A stretch of 64,000 nucleotides of DNA from Aulostomus chinensis (GCA_037954235.1 JBBMOA010000007.1:28538457-28602456), one strand, 5' to 3'; positions 1 through 12,977 are shown, numbered from the stretch's first letter. Made by a program: numbers and translations. Notes: generated by a model not told the origin, from the letters alone.

Positions 1-980
1 GACAACGTAAAGGAACATTTGAGGACACACACTCTTCACTTAAATGTATGGGATTATGAGCAAAGAATTGTGAATAACCTTTTGCAAGATCCGGTGCAAA
101 CGTTTCACGTCACCATTAAATGTGTGTCTGTTTCATGGGGCACAGTTGTACTGGGTCCTCCTGCACTTCACGGGACTTGAAGTGTCCTCTTGTGACCCTT
201 TTCTCTTCCTCTTGGGTGGTCCTCACCTCAATTTGGGAATCCGTTTCATGTTTGATTCTTTCTTTTGTGAGACTGTCAACAAATATTGAACATTCTTAAG
301 CTGCGCGGAGGTGTGTGTTTGTGTGTGTGTTGCTTTATAGTGTTCAGGTGTGGCCTCCCATACAGCAGCAGCAGCAGTGTCCCTGAGACGGCGGTAGTTG
401 GAAAGCCTGAGGTCAAAGTCATCATGGTCGTAGTCTCTGAATGCTGCAGCATTCGTTTAGCCAGCGCGTAGCTCTGGTATTTGCTTCGCCTTGCTGGTCT
501 CCAAGAGTCTCTATAACCATTAACCAGCCACTCGCATTGTTGCATACGTATCGCATTCCTGAGGCCTTGTTCACCGCCAGTTTACACAGAGCTGTGAGCT
601 TTCGTGCCATGTGGGAACCAAAACACAGCGATATCAGCATTCAGAATGACGCTTTAACATCTTTTGACCAAAACAGCTCACTTGCTTCTGCTGGCATGCA
701 GGCTGCCACTAGCGTCCTCAGAGGATGTTTTGAAGGGTTTTTTTCTTCTTTGCAACCCTCCATCGGTGGTTAATGTGGGCTGCAGCCAGCCAAGGTTATC
801 TGCACAGATAAATCCCAGCAGCTACAAGACGTGAGGCGGCTCAAATCTGACTCCATCACCGCGTACCTGTTAGAACCAGAGGGAGCGCCTGCAGCAGTTG
901 AGTCTGCATGTGTCCGTTGAGGTAAATCTAGATCAGCTTTCAGTGCTTGTTTTGAAATGCAGACATGAATTATGCTTTGA

Positions 981-1013
<33 letters not shown>

Positions 1014-2524
1014 TAAACTCCTGCTCTTGCGTCTATTTTGATTTTTCCTAATTCCCTGTTTCCTGACTGGGGACTTATTGTTTATTGATGCTGTCACACT
1101 TGAAATGTCCACATCTGCGAGGATCGTCTTATCTCGGCTTAACTGAGTTTATTTTAGTTTATCTTATCTTATCTGGATCTTTTCAGAATACCACGTTATG
1201 ACTTTTGGTTTACGCCTTAAGATGATATGGGGAAGAAAAAAAAAATGAAAGAACCCCCTGGGCTTCCTTTCAATCACACTGGGATCTCTAGCTCGTTATT
1301 CTGATTTATTACACTCTAATAAACTCTGTAATTAACTCATGCCTGTTTGGTAGCACTGTACCAGCCGGTCTGCGGTTTAGTCTGTGAGGAGAAGCTCGAA
1401 CCCTTTTTTTTTTTTTTTTTTTTGGTCTTCTCATTATCTTGAAAAAAATAATTGTTCTGTTATTGTAGAGATTGTAGTATCTGTATTCATGGACCTATCA
1501 TATGTCCTTTTCCCTGTCGGGGGCGGGGGGGGGGGGGGTTCTCTGAGGCAGAAACCTGGCACTTATACGCTGCAATTCATGTGATTAATTTGTTAACTCT
1601 GATAACCCAATCAGACTCATATTAATAATAACATGATACGTCATTCCTTATCTTCAATTGAAACTGAAATGTCTGGCGATGTTATCTACTTATCTGATTA
1701 CTTGTTGTGGATGTCTGCATTGCCGGTGCCTATCTTCTAATGACTGGATATTAGGTCCTGGTTATTACCGGTGGCCCATTAAGCACGTAAAAAATTGATA
1801 ATGCCGGCCCATCAAAGGTCAATTTTTAGTTTTGCAGTCCAGACGAAAAAGGTAATGAGGGCTTTGGGGTTAAATAGCTCAGAACCGAAGCAGCAGGTGA
1901 TCATCTGCGATGAGTAAGACGATGAGTCTAATAGGATGGAGCCGGGGAGCGGCGAGTGAGCCGCTGTAGCTTTCTGCTCATTGACCTAATGGAAAACCAT
2001 CAACGCAGGATCTATGTAAATAAAATATACTACGTAGGAGAGGGAGAGGACGTGAGGAGCGCCACTGGAAGAGCGTCTGATGTGAGGGACAAGGAAATAT
2101 TCAGAATGAACTCATAATTCAGATCTTTTGTGACGCTTCCACGTTGGTCCAACACACAAGTCCTGGTTTAAATTGAGGGGAAATGAATTGAAGTAAAAAT
2201 TTAACGTCAACACGCTAAAGTCTAGTTAACTATTTTATTTGGTGTAAACATCACACAGACAATCTGATACAGAATATACAGTTTTTATTGATACATTTAC
2301 ATATTTATAGTTTTAACAATGAACCTTGTGTACATATATTTTGTTAAAGAGTAAAAAGAAATATTTAAGTCAGGACACATAAAAGAAGCATCTGGTCTCT
2401 TCCGCGCAGACATCGGTACTCGGTGCAGGTGGAGTGTGGAGTTTTCAGCCGTGCAGCAACTCGGGGCAGAATTTAAAACCCTCTATTCAAACCAAACAAT
2501 CACAGTTCTCTCGTGTCCTTTCAG
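1..2524. other. Sequence 5' of the RASSF9 terminal exon, probably intron 1
   Basis: No coding exon is recognisable here. I looked on the plus strand for a short first exon that would encode the conserved N-terminus of RASSF9 and saw none, so this stretch is probably the 3' part of intron 1. It contains a compound TG/GA microsatellite (about 982-1012), a 20-base poly-T run (1404-1423), a poly-G run (1525-1538) and otherwise unremarkable unique-looking sequence. A pyrimidine-rich tract ending in CAG at 2522-2524 forms the splice acceptor. Confidence 0.5.
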
Positions 2525-3770
2525 GACCAAAGATGCTGAGCCAACAGCAGGAAAGGAGATCCAGGTCACCGTCTGCAGCGAAGAGAAGATCATCTGTGGA
2601 GTCACCAAGCACACCACCTGTGCAGACATGATCCAGGCCTTACTGGAGGATCACAGGTCCCTCCCGGAGAACAAGCAGCTCCTGAATGGAGAAACCAAAG
2701 ACTTCTGTCTTGTGGAGAGGTGGAAGGGTTTTGAGAGAGCCCTGCCTCCTCTCACTAGAATCCTGAGGCTCTGGTACGCCTGGGGGGACCAGAGACCCTT
2801 CATCCAGTTCAATCTCGTCAAAACCTGCGATTTTGTGCCTCAGAACACTGCCAAAGTGGGAAAGAGCAAAGGCACCAAGCCGAAGCGATGGGAGCACAGT
2901 CGCGCGAAGCATCCCCAGTCTCTGCCGGTGGAGAAGCAGAAGCGTATGGTGAAGAAAGCTTTCCGCAAGCTGGAGAAGCTTCACAAGGAGAGCAAAATCT
3001 CTCCCGGCGCCGAGGAGATCGATCGGATGGTGAAGCTTATTCTGAACCAAGACCACACGATTCGGGAACAGATTCAGCGGATGAAGGAGCTGGATTTAGA
3101 GATCGAGCAGTTTGAGAGAGAGGCAGAGTCGGAGGTTCCTCAGGCTCAGGCCTGTGGCCTCGGTTTGGAAGAACCCAACGCGGAGCAGCTGCGGGAGTAT
3201 CTACACACCAGCGACGGGGTGGAACAGCTGGAGCTGCAGGTTCAGAGGCACCAGGATCTCATCCTCCAGCTGTGTCGGGATATCGACGTCGAGGTGAGGA
3301 GGGCCGACCTCCCGCTGAGCCACGAGGACAGCGAGCAGGAAGGAGCAGCGGCTGCTCCCTGGATCCCCTCTGACCCCGACGAGTCCTTCTACACTGCCGA
3401 ACTGGAGAGGATGCAGACGGAACTGAAACACAGCCTCCTCGCCGGCGTGTCACTCCACAACCAAGCTGCAGAAGTAGACAAGCAGCTGAAGTTGTACGAT
3501 GCTGCGCTGGTCTCCAAAGACCAGGAGTGCTGGCAGCTGGCGGCTCACCTGAGCTCCCTGCAAGTGGGTGACAGCACGGAGGAGGCGCGTCCTGACGCTG
3601 TGAAAAGTGAGACGCAGTGCAGCGCCTCCCAGACTGTGAAACTCAAACACAGCCTGTCGCCTCTAGACATTACAGACACAGACTCAGACACTGGGATTAG
3701 CTCCACACACAGTCAGGACTCACTGTCACCCGGTCTGGACTTCCCTCCCCCCCTGGACACCGACGTTTGA
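2525..3770 (+). CDS. rassf9: RASSF9, terminal coding exon (N-terminal Ras-association domain family protein 9)
   Basis: This exon encodes about 414 residues; human RASSF9 (P-CIP1) is 435, so only a short first exon is missing. RASSF9 was found as a binding partner of the cytosolic tail of peptidylglycine alpha-amidating monooxygenase on recycling endosomes and is needed for epidermal homeostasis in mouse. Visible in the exon: a Ras-association, ubiquitin-like domain at roughly exon residues 10-99 (KEIQVTVCSEEK; ERALPPLTRILRLW; FIQFNLVK); a basic linker; a coiled coil around 135-200 with the family signature DHTIREQIQRMKELDLEIE; a second helical region; and the conserved tail DTDSDTGISSTHSQDS. 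The reading frame stays open upstream to about 2436, but there is no ATG there and a good acceptor (TGTCCTTTCAG) precedes 2525, so the exon starts there with the last base of a split codon. Stop TGA is at 3768-3770. RASSF10 is the nearest alternative, but the tail motif favours RASSF9. Confidence 0.93.
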
Positions 3771-4897
3771 AAAGCCTTGTTGACACTGCAGTTTAATGAT
3801 CCGGGGGCTCTGGCTACAGCGAAGAGGAATCCCTGGCAGGCTTTCATCAACTAAAGGGGATGTTCCATCTTACTCTTATTATTTGATCCAGCAGTCTTTG
3901 GCACAGCCCACCAGAGAATCACACCGATTACTTTTAAAACTGTCCTTGCGACGCTGTTTCACCACTTTTCTAAAAAACAACAACGGCGTCTCATTATCAG
4001 ACAGAATCCTAGAAACACTGGAGAAGACGATCCTGGATTGCGGCTAGAGACTGACGGTCAGTGGTCCAGCGCAGGACCGGTGGCAACGTGGGTCTGTTTT
4101 GTAGGTGTGGCCGACGGTCACGGACCAAGTCTGGAATGGCACGGGTTCAGGAATCTGGACCAGTTTGGGGGCAAAATAGACAGAAATTACACACCTGCAA
4201 CTCATTATCATAGATTTTTCCGACTTCGTCTTAGCTCTGACTAGCTGAGATGTGCTGCTGCGCAGAGATGCCGGTTCTCGTAGAAATTAGCAGCGGCGCC
4301 TCTCCTTCTCACCGGTGCTCGTGTGAAAGTACGACAACGACTTTAAAAAAAAAAAAAAAAACGGGAGGAGTCGGAGAAGTACAGCCGTGCATCAGTTAAT
4401 CTCGCCGGCGTTGAGATGTTTGTGGAGTTGGTGACAATAACTGGGAGGCACAAACTGAACCTCCACCTAATTTTAAGCTTCAAGCAGGGAAGCAAAAGTG
4501 TAAATTAGGAGTTTAAAAGCTTTTCGGTTCCCTCCTGTCAGAGGCTCGCTGAGATAATGGTGAGCGGGGTCATCCAGGTCAGAGCTCCCAGCTGACTCAG
4601 CCTGGCGGGCTTCCTGCCGTTGGTGAAGCTGCACTCGTTTGTACACAAATTAATTCAGAAAATTAACAATGTTTTATATTAAAACAAATTGCTAACTGAT
4701 TCAGACGTAGAATGTAAGCTTTGTAAAAAGGAAAAAAAAAAAAAACACCTTTTGACTGTAAATATGCTGTTGAGACCTCTGCTGTTCGATGATGCGCGCA
4801 CGAGTTTGAAGAAGAGGAAGAGAATATTTATTTATCATTTAATTGTAATTAAAAGGAAAAATAAGATTTTTTTTTTTAACCGTTTCCCCTCTGAGGA

Positions 4898-4903
4898 AAT
4901 AAA
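4898..4903 (+). terminator. Candidate polyadenylation signal AATAAA (proximal)
   Basis: A canonical hexamer about 1.1 kb downstream of the RASSF9 stop. It could end a shorter 3' UTR form. Confidence 0.4.
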
Positions 4904-5031
4904 CACCATCAGCCAAATGTGCATTTAAACACATTCAGAACAAAGACACCACAATAGTTGGACTAAAATCGTGCTGACAACACATAAAGATGCAAGCCAT
5001 AATAATGTAATTTGTACGTGTGAACTTTCAA

Positions 5032-5037
5032 AATAAA
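5032..5037 (+). terminator. Candidate polyadenylation signal AATAAA (distal)
   Basis: A canonical hexamer about 1.26 kb downstream of the RASSF9 stop. A T/G-rich stretch and a 13-base G run (5081-5093) follow within 60 bases, as expected of a downstream element. Confidence 0.45.
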
Positions 5038-5281
5038 CTAATGTTGAAAATGTCGATAAATCTACACTGAGGTTTTCTTTGGGGGGGGGGGGGCAAAATC
5101 TGTCAAACACTGAAGCTCAAGTCATAAGTTGAAGTGGTTTTGGAGGCATAATCACTCATTGATCACAAAAACTAGAGCAAAAAACAGTCACGAGGGAGGG
5201 GAAGTGCGTCTGATAACCAGCGATGATGGCGAAGATATTCATATTCTGGAGAGCCACGAGGACTGAATTCTTGCTTGTGTT

Positions 5282-5325
5282 GTACGTCGCTTTGGACAAA
5301 AGCGTCTGCGAAATGAAATTGTAGA
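5282..5325 (+). repeat. Fragment of a common teleost interspersed-repeat tail
   Basis: The sequence GTCGCTTTGGACAAAAGCGT followed by CTGCGAAATGAA closely matches a motif found in very many copies in fish genomes (usually GTCGCTTTGGATAAAAGCGT then CTGCTAAATGAA), at the 3' end of an interspersed repeat. Only this short tail is recognisable; the rest of the element is not. Family assignment is not attempted. Confidence 0.6.
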
Positions 5326-6104
5326 ATTGTAGAGCCACGAACAGCTCCGTCGTGTTTAAGTCCCAAAAACACAGATCGGTGTTGTAGCTCCTCTGAGTCT
5401 GAGCCGGCGGTGAGCCGTCTCTCAGGGCACTGCAGCATATAATCAGACTGAATGGTCGCCAGGCAAGAACAAACAACAGCCAGCACTCTCCTCTTGTCAG
5501 GGTTCTGCTGACAGACTCCTGCTTTGTGCCCAGAGCAGAGCGGACGAGGGGATATCCATTTCACGCACTAATTTCTTCACCCCCCCTTCCTGTAGCCTCT
5601 ACATACCTCCACCCCTCGCGCACAGCTACAGACCCAGCAGCAGGAACAGTCCTGCGCTGGTGCCTCTCAATCACTGACAGAGTGGGAGTTTATCGCGCTG
5701 CTGGTAGCTAGCAGGCACCACGCTGGAACAAGAGGCACTCCATGGGATTTCTCCTCTGATGCAAATCAGCCTGTTAGTGGGAATCTTGTGCCGGGCAAAG
5801 AAGGATTCTGGTGAGGCTCAACCAGCCCCAGAACATGAGCGGCACCTCCAAGCTGGAATGTGAAGCTAAAGTTTAAAGAACACTTGAAGGATGATTATTG
5901 TTTCTCATGATTTTTGCTTTTAAGGTTAAAATGAACTGTTTTAGCTTCGACGTTCTGAGGACAGTTGTTGGACATTTGCTCCAGGACATTCTCATAATGT
6001 CACAGTGGAAACTTTTGTCTTAAAAAAACACTGAACATAACAAGAACCTCATTAAATTATGGCGAGCCATCAAAAAAAAAATCTTTGAAGGATTAAGTCC
6101 GTCT

Positions 6105-6144
6105 GCATCGCGTTAGCCGCATCGCGTTAGCCACATCGTTAGCC
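6105..6144. repeat. Short 14-bp tandem repeat, about three copies
   Basis: GCATCGCGTTAGCC occurs twice in exact tandem (6105-6118 and 6119-6132) and is followed by a third, shortened copy (ACATCGTTAGCC). Confidence 0.75.
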
Positions 6145-7823
6145 GTGCCACAGCTACGCCGTCTCAGCTAGCTGCTCTCTAGAATGGGTGGAACACAAAG
6201 TTCTAGCAATGATAAATTATATTCAATAAAGAAGTTCTATTAAAATATATATATATATATACTTTTTTAAGTATGTATCAAATTTAAAAACAGTGAATCT
6301 AATTAAAAATAAAATGATAAAATCCAGGTGAAGAAGCTTTAAGCCTAACATTCATAATAAATTTGTTTTCTTCAGGCAAGTCTTTTTTTTTCTAAAAGCT
6401 CAATATAATGAGATACAAAATACATTTTTTTTAAATTTAAGTTGAAAATATGAGATTTGAAGAATTCCCACTGAAAAGTAGATCATTTGACTTGTATTAT
6501 CTGACAATTGTGACATTTTAGCTCATAATTTTAACGCTTTGTCACGAAGGCTAAATTTTTCTGCTTTGATGGGCTTGCATTTTCATACTGGTTAAATAAC
6601 ACTGAAAAAATATAATCATTGTGTATATTTCTGTATTATTTTAAGAAGGTTACAACAACGGTGTTAGAAGTGTTTCTGATGAACTGTTACATGACCTTTA
6701 AGGAGATCGTTGTGGGACCAAAACGTTCCCCAGCCGCTTGAAATCGGACCTGCAGGTAACAACATACAGTAACAGTCCCAGCCTTGTAAGCCATTATTAC
6801 GTCCAGCTCAATGCCGTCTTTGTTGCTTTCTCTTTGTTTCGGGTTTTTCATCTTGAGCACCTCAACCTTCCTGGACTGCAACCATGAGAAACCGGTGCTC
6901 ACACAAGCAGCGTGCGGAGGTCAAGTGCTCCAACTTTTAAAAGTCTGTCGTTTGGATTTAATGGCCCACATTTATTCCCCCCGTTGTGATTTACGGCCTC
7001 ACTTCACTTCTGGAAAACTCAGTTCACCTCATTTATCTGGCTCGAAAACGAGATGTGCCTCGACATGTCGTTTTCAAGCGCCCGTAAATAATGAAGTGAA
7101 CTTAAATCGACTCCCCGCGCATTTTCATATGTGCTCCGAGCAGCTGTGTAAATATCTAACAGTCATTCTGTTTAGTGACGGGACTTTTGAAGAGAGTCAG
7201 ATCTTGACCCGTTCATTTCCAGGAGCCGTTCAAAAGAATGAATTGTCACTTTTCTTTTTTAATACGCGCTGCAATGATGAATGAACACGCTAGTTTGTAC
7301 AGGCAAGATGGGCTGAGGCTGAGCTCGGAACTGCCATAGGAGTTTTTTTATCCAAATGTACTGTCATTTGCATTTGATTGGCACAAGGAGCCCTCTGAAG
7401 ACAAGAGCCTCTGCCACATCATCGCAGGGACCTCCACTAAGTAGCCCCTGCAGCCTCCCTCCAATGGCAGAGAAGTTCGGGTCGAACTAACACACATTGC
7501 GGTCTCCACGCAGGCGTGTTTCCAGTCCCGGCTTATTCCAAATGTACGTTACAGCCTGAGGGAACAACGTTTGTTGTCCATATTTTCATAGTTTTCTACC
7601 CTTATGGCTCTGTTTTCTCAACCTTTACACTGACCTCTTCTATCTCGTTGCACAGACCAGTGAAGGAAGAGTAGAGATTAGAGGCAGGAAGTGGTGACGT
7701 GAAGGCCGTTGTACTCAATCACTCTTGTGGCTGTGGAGGGTTTTAATCTGGTCCTCCATCACTGAGACCAGACCTGATGGAACTAACACACGTGACACAG
7801 GAACAGGGTCCAGTTCGCGTATC

Positions 7824-7843
7824 GGGGGGGGGGGGGGGGGGGG
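7824..7843. repeat. Poly-G run of 20
   Basis: An uninterrupted G homopolymer in intergenic DNA, one of about ten G or C runs of 13 or more in this window. Confidence 0.9.
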
Positions 7844-9617
7844 ACACAATTGTCCTGGAGCAAAATCCCAGAATTCTTCATTTGAAACATGTTGATTATA
7901 ATCAGGCAAGGCCACGTATTTGATGTGAAGACAAATAAGAAGAGAAAATACTGGTTTTTTTCAATGTAATGTGAGTGAAACACTTTCATCACCTGACGTA
8001 AAAATTACAGCACAAACAGATTTTGTTCCAGTTTGACAACTTAAAACCAGTCTCACTCCAATGAAAGAAAATGACGATCGGGGAATTCTGAACGGATCTT
8101 TGTCTGGCACTTGGAGCTCGGTAATCGTCAGCCTCTACATAAAACAGAGCAGTCGCTTCAACCAGAAAATCCTTTGGCACCGTGGGGGCCGGGATCCACC
8201 GAGCCCAGCTTTACCCACATGACGTCACAGCAAACATGGCGTCACAGCTTCAGCTTTTCATAAATGTTTCACTCGGTGTCGGTGTCTGTTTCCATTCGGC
8301 TGATTTGGGATTGACGCACCTGCGTGAGCTCCTCTGGTCTCGCTGTGCATCCATGTGACCGCAGCTACAGCGCACAACTCACCTCATCAACAAACCCCAG
8401 GTTGCTTCGGCCATTTGTAGCGCCGCAGAGCAGAGGCACAACGATTCGCTTTGATCCAACATACCCAGTGAGAACCCTCCACGCCCAGTAAAACGCAGAA
8501 TGACTGCGTCTTCTGCTGCACCAGCGGCCGAGAGGGACAGCAAGCAGCACAAAGGATGGAGCAGGTGATCACGTGAATCAGATGTCAGGAACGTGAGGAC
8601 GTCAGTGGGAGTTCAGATGCTCTCACTGGTGGTTTGATGGGGTTTTTTTTGTCGAGTTCAAGTGGCTTAGTCAGATTGGTTGGTTTTTCACGAATGGAAA
8701 TTGGAGTGAATTTGTATTTTGTGCCTTTTAGAGAAACAAGCTTCATATTTTAGAAAAAGTCTCAACTCAAAAAGGTCTTAAAACTTACGGGTCTTGTGTA
8801 TCAACTGTCAAGAGAGCCGCCAGATGCGTCCAAAAGTCCAGTTAAAGTAGTTAAGTGCCGGTTATGATGGGTGAAGACGGACTCTTTATTTGGTTGTAAT
8901 TGTTCTTTGACACTGAATGGACCCTCCGTCGTCTCGTCCGTCCTTCCACCGTGGGGTCGCTGGAAATAAATCACATTTAGGCGACATCAAAGCTGCTGAA
9001 AGGAGGGAAACCACTGATGTCCCAGCACAGCGCTCCTTGTTTGTGGGCGGCAGTGAGACGGTTGAGGATCTGAAGCCAGATGATAATTAAGCAACTGTCA
9101 CTGTGCGTATTTCTAGCTGTCATGAAGCGAGTCAGACGTCTCTCAGGCAGCGCGTAAACACATCCTTTCTGGGTTGTTGTTTTTTTCCAGGATAAACTTA
9201 CATGACTTTGTCTGCGTGCCAAAACCTGCTCTGCATTTGGAGGCCTTCCAACAATTTACCACACAGGAAACTCACGAGGCGACCGCGAGTAAAAGCCGCG
9301 GTTTCACTTGTTGAGGTGAATTCACGTTAACTTCGACCAAGACAAGAGGGAGGGAAAGGAAATAAGAGGCAATAAAAATCATCTGTGGCATTAAACAACA
9401 TTCACTTCCATTTGTCGCGGCAGCCAATCGGAGTCACCGTGGCGTTCCAGCCGGACGAGTCGGGACTTGTCAGAGTAGTTCAAGAGCCTTTGAGCTTAAT
9501 CGCTTTAATCAAAGCACATTTGGAGAGTCACCACATCCAAGAGACATGAATCATTTCATCAACAGCCACCGAACAATAAGTAGTCCCTGCTGCCAGGTAG
9601 AGCGCCAGCAGGGAAGC

Positions 9618-9621
<4 letters not shown>

Positions 9622-9648
<27 letters not shown>

Positions 9649-9656
9649 TGTGTGTG
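9622..9656. repeat. Compound (GA)n(TG)n microsatellite
   Basis: About 14 GA units followed directly by a short TG tract. Confidence 0.9.
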
Positions 9657-9864
9657 CATCCTCATCCTGCTTGTATAGTCAAGTTTTATACGACTAAATT
9701 TCCCTTTTTTTGGTCTTCTGTTTGTCTCAGAAAACCGTCGACTATTTCAATCTCGTTTTAGTTGATAAAGATTCACCTTCCCTCCAGGTTGTTGAAGCGC
9801 TGATCGTGATTGAGCTTCAGTCGTTCGACAAAAATGCATAGTAATTTTATTCGTGTGTTAATCA

Positions 9865-9866
<2 letters not shown>

Positions 9867-9900
<34 letters not shown>
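9867..9900. repeat. (TG)17 microsatellite
   Basis: Uninterrupted TG dinucleotide tract. Confidence 0.95.
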
Positions 9901-9901
<1 letters not shown>

Positions 9902-12185
9902 ATTTGAGGACAAAACCTGGTAGTATTTCTCCTTTTGTTTTGGCTCAGCACTGACGTGCGTCACAAACCTGCTTGTGCTTGTGTCAGTGGGAAACCGACT
10001 CACGATTAAAAACAAAACCTCAGGAATCTTGCAATTATTTTTAGTTACTCATATTTTTTTATTTATTTATTTTTACATTTAATTAAATGCTTTCAAATTC
10101 AATTCCTGACTCAAAAACGAGGCTCTGTCTCGACACACTTCACACTCGCGCTCCCTGGGCCTCTCGACATCTTCCCTCCTGCCAACGCCAGTAAACACAA
10201 TTTGTTTTGGCATGAATGTTAATTTTCTGCTTTATTAGCACTGAACTGTCCTGGATGAGGCCGCTCGCTGGTCCGCAGGTGTTCAGTGACGCTCGTCACC
10301 TCTCGTCCTTCAACAACCCGCAGAGAAGAAAGTGGAGACCCTCAGACGGACGGACGAGAGACAGACAGACGTGAGAGACGCGCTCAGGCTCCTTTGACAG
10401 AGGACCAACAAATGAAGGTGAAAGTCTGAGCGATCAGAACAGAAGTCTGCTTCATTTCCCAGAAAACTAAAATCCAGCCTTTGCATTGGAGGCTGAACCT
10501 TCACGTGCTGCAGTGCATCAGAGCTTTTCTCTTCCTCCCGCTCAGAAGTCTTCTTTAAAAATAAGAGAATAATATTTAATGTTGGGAGACCTTTCAATGG
10601 ATTTCTGTTTTCCGCCATGGAGATCATCATCCCACCAGTTTAGCCTGGCTGACCTTTAAAACATCTCTAAATACGCCGCCACTGCCTACGTGAGTCATTT
10701 AGGTGGCGTATCATATGTCAGTGACATCGTGGTCGTCTGTGAATTTTAGATCCCCAGGTCCTGGTGGAGCATCGCGGAGGTACGAGCACTCAGGTGACCA
10801 TCTGAATCCACCGGCTGGCAGATGTCGGATCCGCCTGCTCGAGATTATTGAATTGGTTCTTTGCTTCTGCCCGTTTCAAAGCTACATCGTCTCTCACAGA
10901 GTCACCGCGCCATCGCTTTCACCAATCCAGTTCCAGTCCGGTCACCTGCTACATCCCGGGACATTTCAGCTCCAAGATGTGAAACAACTACGACCTCTCA
11001 ATACGTGGCGGTCCGACCGCAGCAGTTAAACCCCCACCATCGCCGCGGAAACCACGCCGCCAGAGAGTACACTCCTGGAGTTGTGGACATGAAATCCAGC
11101 TTCAGGCTCTGAGCGGTGGTGAACGTTGTTTGGTGATGGAAAACTTAGTCACCGACAACCAGTGTGGAGTAACGAACCCTAAAACGCAGGCTGTTACCAA
11201 CGTACCGTTTTATTCCATTTATTTCTTCTTCCTGTGCGTCGCTGCATTTACACGTGTTGTATGTACACGTGTAAATGCATTCGTGGCAACATTACGGGAT
11301 CAATTATGTTATTTCTGCATGCAGAAAAAAAAACGTACATAATTGTGACCGAGCTACGTTACCCAGGCCTGCTCACGGCCTCAGCCTGGGCCTCCCTCTC
11401 TAGCTCTGATTGGTCAGTTGTGTCACATGATCCACCTCAACAGTGAGCGAGGCGGTAAGCTCGCGCAGAACTGGACCAAAACGCTCAAATGTGGTTGCGT
11501 ATCACGTCGCATTGATCGTTGAAAGACTCCCGACAGGCGGTGAGGTTCCAGGCTGGATTATGAAGCTTCTGAGAGGGAGAACCTCGCTCGGGACCGAGCC
11601 GGAAGCGGCGCAGGCTTCAACATCCGGGAATTTTTTATTTATTTTTTTTTCAGCGTGCGTACATCAGGTGTGCTATTGCCACACAAAGCTGTAATGAATA
11701 CGAAGAGATCTACTCGCACAATTACGGGTGACGACACGTCCCTGTAATAGGTTGTACAGAAATTTTGATTAGAAATGCCTTGGAATGTTCTGTTTTGGTT
11801 TAAAAGAGATACATTCTGATAAATGGAGGTGCCGCCCACCAAAAAAGGAAAAAAAACAACAAAAAAAACCTTCGAACAACAGTTTCTTGAAATGAAATCC
11901 ATTGTTGGCAGATACACGTCAATGAGTTCAGGATTAAAAGAACCTTTAATGTTGGGAAACTCAAACAGAACCATTGGTTCTTCTTTCACACGCTGTGCCA
12001 TCCAGAGGTCACGGCCACTCTCGTCTTTTCTGTGACATCATCAGTGACTCAGTAGGCGTTAGTGAGTCACTGATTATTAATACATTATATTGATTCAGTG
12101 TGTTGTTAGAGGGAGTTCTTGTCAGCCTCCTGAGAGCGCCTGTACTTGGCCGATCCATTGAATGTTGTCTTATTATCTCGTTTAT
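9901..12185. other. Intergenic sequence, no gene seen
   Basis: No exon-like frame with splice signals or a recognisable domain was found on either strand. The stretch is unique-looking apart from short A/T runs. A paired-type homeodomain half-site palindrome (TAATACATTA) is at 12078-12087. Confidence 0.45.
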
Positions 12186-12189
12186 TCAG

Positions 12190-12380
12190 GATTGGGGCGG
12201 AGCCTATCCCAGCTGACACTGGGTGAGAGGCGGGGTTCACACTGATCAGGCCGCCAGTCCGTCGCAGGGCCATCAGGGGTTCAGTATCTTGCTCAAGGAT
12301 ACTTGGACATGGTCACTGGGGGAAGTGGGGATCGAACCAGCAACCCTGTGGTTACCAGACGGCCATGCTACCTCTGCCCC
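12190..12380 (-). mobile_element. tRNA-derived SINE copy (minus strand)
   Basis: Read on the minus strand, the element has a tRNA-like head with an A-box-like GGTAGCATGGCC (12361-12372) and a canonical B box GGTTCGATCCCC (12327-12338). It continues through CTTGAGCAAGATACTGAACC and ends in a body with GCTGGGATAGGCTCC, a segment dispersed in many fish genomes. The body matches the plus-strand copy at 13803-13960. RNA polymerase III promoter boxes plus a dispersed body are the hallmarks of a SINE. The exact family name is not assigned. Confidence 0.65.
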
Positions 12381-12977
12381 CTGCAGCAGGAATCTTAGAC
12401 GGGATAAAAACACACACAGATAATTTCCATTTCATCACAGTAAATAAAGATGGAGGTATGCGAGCGGCGGCGTCCCCGAGGAAGACGAGGACCCTACTGT
12501 TCCCTCCCATCTGCCCCTGATTGCCGAGCCTGATTAGCTACTTACGTAAACATGGAATTTATTTTTTTCCCTTCACCTCCTCACGGGCTGCTGCGTGACC
12601 TCTCCTCTTCTTGATGCTTCCTCAGTGGTCCGGGCCCTGATTAGCCCGCTTTCATGTGGTTTACACTTTTCCCACCGTGTGTAATCAGCTGATGGGCCGT
12701 GACCTTGCGATGGTGAAGGAGATGTTGAATTCTCCAGGTGGTTGTAGGAGGAGGAGAGGGAACGAATGAAGGAATGTATATTAGGGGAGCTTTTGAATGT
12801 CTTGCTCCCGTGGCTTGAAGACACCCTCCAGTTAAAACTGTGATTATTCACATTTTCACGTTCACGTGTGGAAGGCGGAATATTCATTCTCGAACCCGAG
12901 TCAGAGCCTCAGGTCGCAGCGAGAGCGTGTCCGTTTGTCACTTGGATTCTGCCTGAAGGAGCAGGCAATTCCTGTGT

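Larger units (their letters stand above)
3771..5040 (+). other. rassf9: Probable RASSF9 3' UTR
   Basis: The stretch follows the RASSF9 stop codon without any recognisable gene. Two canonical AATAAA hexamers lie at 4898-4903 and 5032-5037 on the plus strand, so the transcript probably ends just after one of them. A 16-18 base poly-A run near 4345-4361 and further A/T-rich stretches occur within. The exact cleavage site cannot be seen from sequence alone. Confidence 0.5.
5326..9600. other. Intergenic sequence between RASSF9 and ALX1, first part
   Basis: No gene is supported. It contains a 14-bp tandem repeat (6105-6144), an AT microsatellite (about 6245-6261) within an A/T-rich stretch of about 6.2-6.65 kb, and a 20-base poly-G run (7824-7843). 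A 157-codon open frame at 6811-7284 with a hydrophobic start is no longer than chance would give. The block at 9350-9600 looks like candidate regulatory DNA and is discussed among the findings. Confidence 0.5.

Noticed and set aside
2436..2524. Upstream extension of the RASSF9 frame as the true N-terminus
   Set aside because: It has no ATG, does not resemble the RASSF9 N-terminus, and is separated by a good splice acceptor at 2524.
6811..7284. 157-codon plus-strand open frame with a hydrophobic, signal-peptide-like start
   Set aside because: About one frame of this length is expected by chance in 64 kb; there are no cysteine pattern, domain, promoter or splice features, and the rest is of mixed composition.
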